Source: an uncultured Methylococcaceae bacterium
GTDB lineage: Bacteria > Pseudomonadota > Gammaproteobacteria > Methylococcales > Methylomonadaceae
Direction of reading: 5' to 3'
DNA length: 7,929 nucleotides
NCBI GenBank assembly: GCA_903903765.1
Contig: CAIVAH010000090.1
Span: 1 to 7,929 of the forward strand
The position numbers and the translations under genes are program-made. This document shows, piece by piece, positions 5,835 through 7,929 of this stretch (position 1 is its first letter; every line of letters begins with the position of its first letter). Below the pieces are notes generated by a model. The model made no database searches. It was not told the origin of the DNA and saw only the letters and a list, made by a program, of their open reading frames with translations.

Positions 5835-6705
5835 AAGATGACGAGGCGCAGGTAAGACCTAAGTCTTTTGCGGTTTGACGTTGTTGTTCAGTTAATTGCT
5901 GATTAATACTATCCAGATCTTTGCTAGCTTCTTTGCTACCATTATTAACGGCTAAATTTAACCAAGCAGCGGCATTTATTAGATCTTTTTCTGTGCCCTG
6001 ACCATTTAAAAATGCTAGACCTAGCATAAATTGCGCATCAGGATCACCTTGTAGTGAGGCTGCTAAAAACCATTTTTTCGCTAATTTATAATCTTGGTCT
6101 GTACCTTGACCATTTTTATACATTAGGCCTAAACGCAATTGAGCATCTGCATAGCCTTGAGATGCAGATTGTTGATACCAGTTTTTTGCTGCTTTTTCGT
6201 CTCGATTAGTCCCTAAGCCGAGTTCAAGCATTTTGGCTAAATTGAATTGGCCATCAGCGTCATTGGCTTTTGCGGCGCTTAAAAAATGTTCATAAGCTTC
6301 TATATAATTTTGTTTAACTCCCTTGCCATTTAAATACATTAATCCTAATACCACCCATGCCATTGGGTTTTTTTGTTTAGCTGCCTTATCAAGTAACGGC
6401 AAGGCTTTTGGGTAATTTCCTTGTTGTGCTGCATGCAAACCCTCTTCTAGTTCTTTTTCGAACACATTATTATTTAATTTAGTAGCAGTTTGAAAGTGCT
6501 GGTGGTCTTCTTTGTAATTTTGTTTAGATGCTTTGTGTAAAGGTAGTGCTTTTTTGTTATGTAGAGGATGTGTTTTTTTGTTAGGTAGAGGTTGTGTTTT
6601 GTGGTGATTGTTTTTTTGTACGGCATGCAAATTTTTTTTAAAATCTTTTGCCGAGACATTGAGAGATATTGTTACTAAAAAAATTATCGACAGTAGTTTT
6701 TTCAT
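5821..6705 (-). CDS. Secreted Sel1-repeat protein
   Basis: The start chosen is the ATG at 6703-6705, giving MKKLLSIIFLVTISLNVSA as a clean Sec signal peptide with cleavage before KDF (294 aa). An upstream in-frame ATG at 6730-6732 would add nine residues. Neither start has a clear Shine-Dalgarno. After a Lys/His/Pro-rich region (residues 22-63 of the 294) comes the motif EEGLHAAQQGNYPKALPLLDKAA. Four consecutive 36-residue Sel1-like repeats (PF08238) follow at about 114-257, each with the pattern A...LG.MY.NG.G...D...A..W...AA..G. The last helix is followed by a tail ending in two cysteines. Sel1 repeats form alpha-alpha superhelices for protein-protein contact; in bacteria such periplasmic proteins often act in envelope or polysaccharide systems. 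The partner is unknown. The gene meets its convergent neighbour with no spacer. Confidence 0.88.
   Translation of the reverse strand: MKKLLSIIFLVTISLNVSAKDFKKNLHAVQKNNHHKTQPLPNKKTHPLHNKKALPLHKASKQNYKEDHQHFQTATKLNNNVFEKELEEGLHAAQQGNYPKALPLLDKAAKQKNPMAWVVLGLMYLNGKGVKQNYIEAYEHFLSAAKANDADGQFNLAKMLELGLGTNRDEKAAKNWYQQSASQGYADAQLRLGLMYKNGQGTDQDYKLAKKWFLAASLQGDPDAQFMLGLAFLNGQGTEKDLINAAAWLNLAVNNGSKEASKDLDSINQQLTEQQRQTAKDLGLTCASSSYTKC
6537..6608 (-). repeat. 24-bp tandem repeat, about three copies, inside the Sel1 gene
   Basis: Copies begin at 6537, 6561 and 6585 on the plus strand (GTAAAGGTAGTGC..., GTAGAGGATGTGT..., GTAGAGGTTGTGT...). The first two agree well and the third decays in its second half. 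The unit is a multiple of three, so it adds eight residues per copy and yields the Pro-Leu-His-Lys-Lys periodic stretch (QPLPNKKT, HPLHNKKA, LPLHKASK) just after the signal peptide. Copy number may vary between strains without breaking the frame. Confidence 0.7.
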
Positions 6706-6761
6706 AGAATTAATGATGGAGATTGTGCACATTGATTAACTAGCAAGGGTAAAAACTGCTT

Positions 6762-6767
6762 TATAAT
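6762..6767 (+). promoter_or_regulatory. -10 element for the DUF1993-DUF4870 pair
   Basis: A perfect TATAAT lies 51 bases before the ATG at 6819. No good -35 is found at the right distance (TTAACT at 6736-6741 would need a 20-base spacer), so the promoter is either weak or activator-dependent. It sits back to back with the Sel1 promoter. Confidence 0.35.
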
Positions 6768-6791
6768 AAGCCATCTTATTAAATCCACCAA
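6763..6791 (-). promoter_or_regulatory. Promoter of the Sel1 gene
   Basis: On the minus strand TTGGTG (complement of 6786-6791) and TATTAT (complement of 6763-6768) are 17 bases apart. The -10 matches the consensus at five of six bases and the -35 at three. The leader to ATG 6705 would be about 50 bases. It overlaps a plus-strand TATAAT at 6762-6767. Confidence 0.35.
6764..6781. repeat. Short palindrome between divergent genes (possible operator)
   Basis: TAATAAG, a CCAT loop, then CTTATTA forms a perfect 7-bp inverted repeat. It covers the -10 elements proposed for both divergent promoters, a position where a bound repressor could silence both genes. It is short and AT-rich, so chance is possible. 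Confidence 0.25.
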
Positions 6792-6818
6792 AAATCTGTA
6801 TTTTCTGGAGTTATTCGC

Positions 6819-7325
6819 ATGACTATATCAATGTACCAAGCGTCAGTCCCTTCTTTTATTAGTATGTTAGATAATTTGTTGGTCATTCTCGATAAAGCCC
6901 AAGCCTATGCTGAAGCTAAGAATATTAACGAAGCTATTTTTGTTAATGGGCGTTTAGCACCTGATATGTTTCCTTTAAGCAAACAAATTCAAATTGCGAC
7001 TGACATGGTTAAAGGCTGTGGTGCACGTTTAGCAGGCATCGATCTGCCAAGTTATGAAGATAACGAAGCAACATTTGCCGACTTAAAAGCTCGCGTACTT
7101 AAAACTCAAGTTTTTTTACAAACTCTGACTGCAGAGCAAATTGATGGCAGTGAAGAACGCGATATAACGGTAAAATTTGGTAGTCGCTCTTTTAGCTTTT
7201 TAGGACAACCGTATTTATTAGACTTTGTTATCCCGAATTTCCATTTTCACTTAACTTGCACTTACGCCATTCTGCGTCATAACGGGGTAGATATAGGTAA
7301 AATGGATTATATTGGAAATTATTAG
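6819..7325 (+). CDS. DUF1993 family protein (DinB-like fold)
   Basis: A 168-residue cytoplasmic protein of the DUF1993 family (PF09351), predicted to share the four-helix DinB/YfiT-like fold. Typical family features are the N-terminal MTISMYQASVPSFISMLDNL, the segment LAPDMFPLSKQIQIATDMVK with the conserved PDM.P...Q motif, GCGARLAG, and the C-terminal NFHFHLTCTYAILRHNGVDIGKMDYIG. Length equals that of the family. GGAG at 6807-6810, eight bases upstream, supports the ATG. No biochemical role is established; metal-dependent or thiol-linked chemistry as in DinB relatives is only a fold-based possibility. The next gene follows after three bases, so the two form an operon. Confidence 0.87.
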   Translation: MTISMYQASVPSFISMLDNLLVILDKAQAYAEAKNINEAIFVNGRLAPDMFPLSKQIQIATDMVKGCGARLAGIDLPSYEDNEATFADLKARVLKTQVFLQTLTAEQIDGSEERDITVKFGSRSFSFLGQPYLLDFVIPNFHFHLTCTYAILRHNGVDIGKMDYIGNY

Positions 7326-7328
7326 GCA

Positions 7329-7667
7329 ATGAACATTAGGCGAATTAACAGAAATTCAGAGGCGGATAAATTAATCGTTGTTTTGACGCATTTAGGTGGG
7401 ATCTTTTTTGGCTTCGTACCTGCCTTAATTGTTTACTTAGTCAAAAATGATGGTTGGGTTAAAGATAACGCTAGAAATGCCCTTAATTGGCAATTAACCA
7501 CTTTGGTTTATTATGCAGTCAGTTGGGTATTAGTCATTGTATTGATAGGCTTCTTTTTACCTTGGTTAATCGTGGTACTAAATTTGGTATTTTGTTTAGT
7601 AGCGGCAATTCGCTCAAGTAACGGTGAATATTACCGCTATCCAATGACTATAGAATTTATCTATTAA
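7329..7667 (+). CDS. DUF4870 (Tic20-like) small inner-membrane protein
   Basis: A 112-residue membrane protein with two or three hydrophobic segments (about residues 15-38, 56-72 and 73-93). The family signature is clear: HLGGIFFGFVPALIVYLVKND, then the short soluble turn GWVKDNARNALNWQLT (the consensus has ...ArNALNfQ...), then the remaining helices. These are DUF4870 (PF09685) features, remotely related to Tic20/YccF-type channel-like folds, with no proven function. It starts three bases after the DUF1993 stop and is surely co-transcribed with it. The stop lies eight bases from the convergent gene's stop. Confidence 0.86.
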   Translation: MNIRRINRNSEADKLIVVLTHLGGIFFGFVPALIVYLVKNDGWVKDNARNALNWQLTTLVYYAVSWVLVIVLIGFFLPWLIVVLNLVFCLVAAIRSSNGEYYRYPMTIEFIY

Positions 7668-7675
7668 TAGTTTGC

Positions 7676-7929
7676 TTAGTGCTTATGATTGGATTGCGTT
7701 AGCCAATAAGTATAATCCGGGTTTTGCAATAATAGTTCGGTAAACATACAAGCAGCTCGAAAATGTTGTGTTGCTTCACTACTTAAACCTTCACCTAATT
7801 CTAATTTTTCTGCTTTTATACTCAGCAAAAAGCACGGGGGTGGTGTTTGGTGTTTTATAGATTCATACACATCTAAAACAGCGGCGGGGCTCATGGCATG
7901 CGTTGTATAACTCTTATCTTTATTAGCAC
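7676..7929 (-). CDS. Probable NiFe-hydrogenase maturation protease, C-terminal part (cut by window edge)
   Basis: The frame is open to the right edge, reading ANKDKSYTTHAM then SPAAVLDVYESIKHQTPPPC, FLLSIKAEKLELGEGLSSEA and ending QSNHKH. The order TTHAMSP..ll..y, PPP.cfLLsIka..fELGegLS.eA..hf..A matches the C-terminal half of peptidase M52 hydrogenase maturation proteases (HoxW/HupD/HyaD type). These trim the C-terminus of the hydrogenase large subunit once nickel is inserted. The conserved His in TTHAM fits the metal-sensing His of this family. The N-terminal GxGN.l..DD part lies outside. The internal ATG at 7892-7894 is probably not the start, since the family resemblance continues past it. 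The assignment is by recalled motif; it would imply a hydrogenase operon beyond the window. Confidence 0.6.
   Translation of the reverse strand, partial: ANKDKSYTTHAMSPAAVLDVYESIKHQTPPPCFLLSIKAEKLELGEGLSSEATQHFRAACMFTELLLQNPDYTYWLTQSNHKH

Noticed and set aside
6474..6659. Minus-strand ORF in another frame of the Sel1 gene
   Set aside because: Arises from the 24-bp repeat region; the signal-peptide-bearing frame is the real one.
6703..6732. ATG at 6730-6732 as the start of the Sel1 protein
   Set aside because: It would add nine residues before a textbook MKKLLS signal peptide and has no ribosome site, so ATG 6703-6705 was preferred.

Overview
The window looks like chromosomal DNA of an AT-rich gammaproteobacterium. 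The evidence is a type IV pilin with a classical class III leader, a RegB/RegA (RoxS/RoxR-type) redox two-component pair, a family-5-type uracil-DNA glycosylase, outer-envelope lipoproteins with typical lipoboxes, and a probable hydrogenase maturation protease at the right edge. A methanotroph-like relative (Methylococcales) would fit, but the sequence alone does not prove it. I see no rRNA, tRNA, CRISPR array, insertion sequence or phage gene.

Left edge (1-465): the first ~100 bases carry, on the minus strand, a reading frame that looks like an adhesin-type Ig-like repeat of the kind common in Bacteroidota. It runs head-on into a plus-strand SPOR-domain gene that lacks a convincing start. 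This may be a real rearrangement, but a chimeric contig end is just as likely.

Regulatory operon (97-3024, plus): SPOR protein, RegB-like sensor kinase, RegA-like response regulator and uracil-DNA glycosylase are packed with a 1-base overlap, a 14-base overlap and a 3-base gap. They are probably co-transcribed, which joins respiratory-chain redox sensing to an envelope protein and a DNA repair enzyme.

Pilin and envelope cluster (3250-5820, plus): a pilA-like major pilin stands alone with its own 5' region. Three secreted proteins follow. They are a Gly/His/Tyr-rich periplasmic protein with a C-terminal YPPGYWYxC...CPxGW motif, a glycine-zipper lipoprotein with a proline-rich tail (overlapping the former by 4 bases), and a lipoprotein whose C-terminal third resembles LprI-type lysozyme inhibitors (DUF1311). 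A sigma70-like promoter lies just before the first of the three.

Right part (5821-7929): a minus-strand Sel1-repeat secreted protein abuts the LprI-like gene tail to tail with no spacer. It carries a 24-bp tandem repeat near its N-terminus. Divergent from it is a plus-strand pair, a DUF1993 (DinB-like) protein and a small DUF4870 membrane protein. This pair meets a minus-strand, edge-truncated gene that is probably a hydrogenase maturation protease, so a NiFe-hydrogenase cluster may continue to the right.

I found no clear-cut novel defence or mobile system. The best leads are the possible chimera at the left end, the SPOR-RegBA-UDG operon, and the three-gene envelope module.
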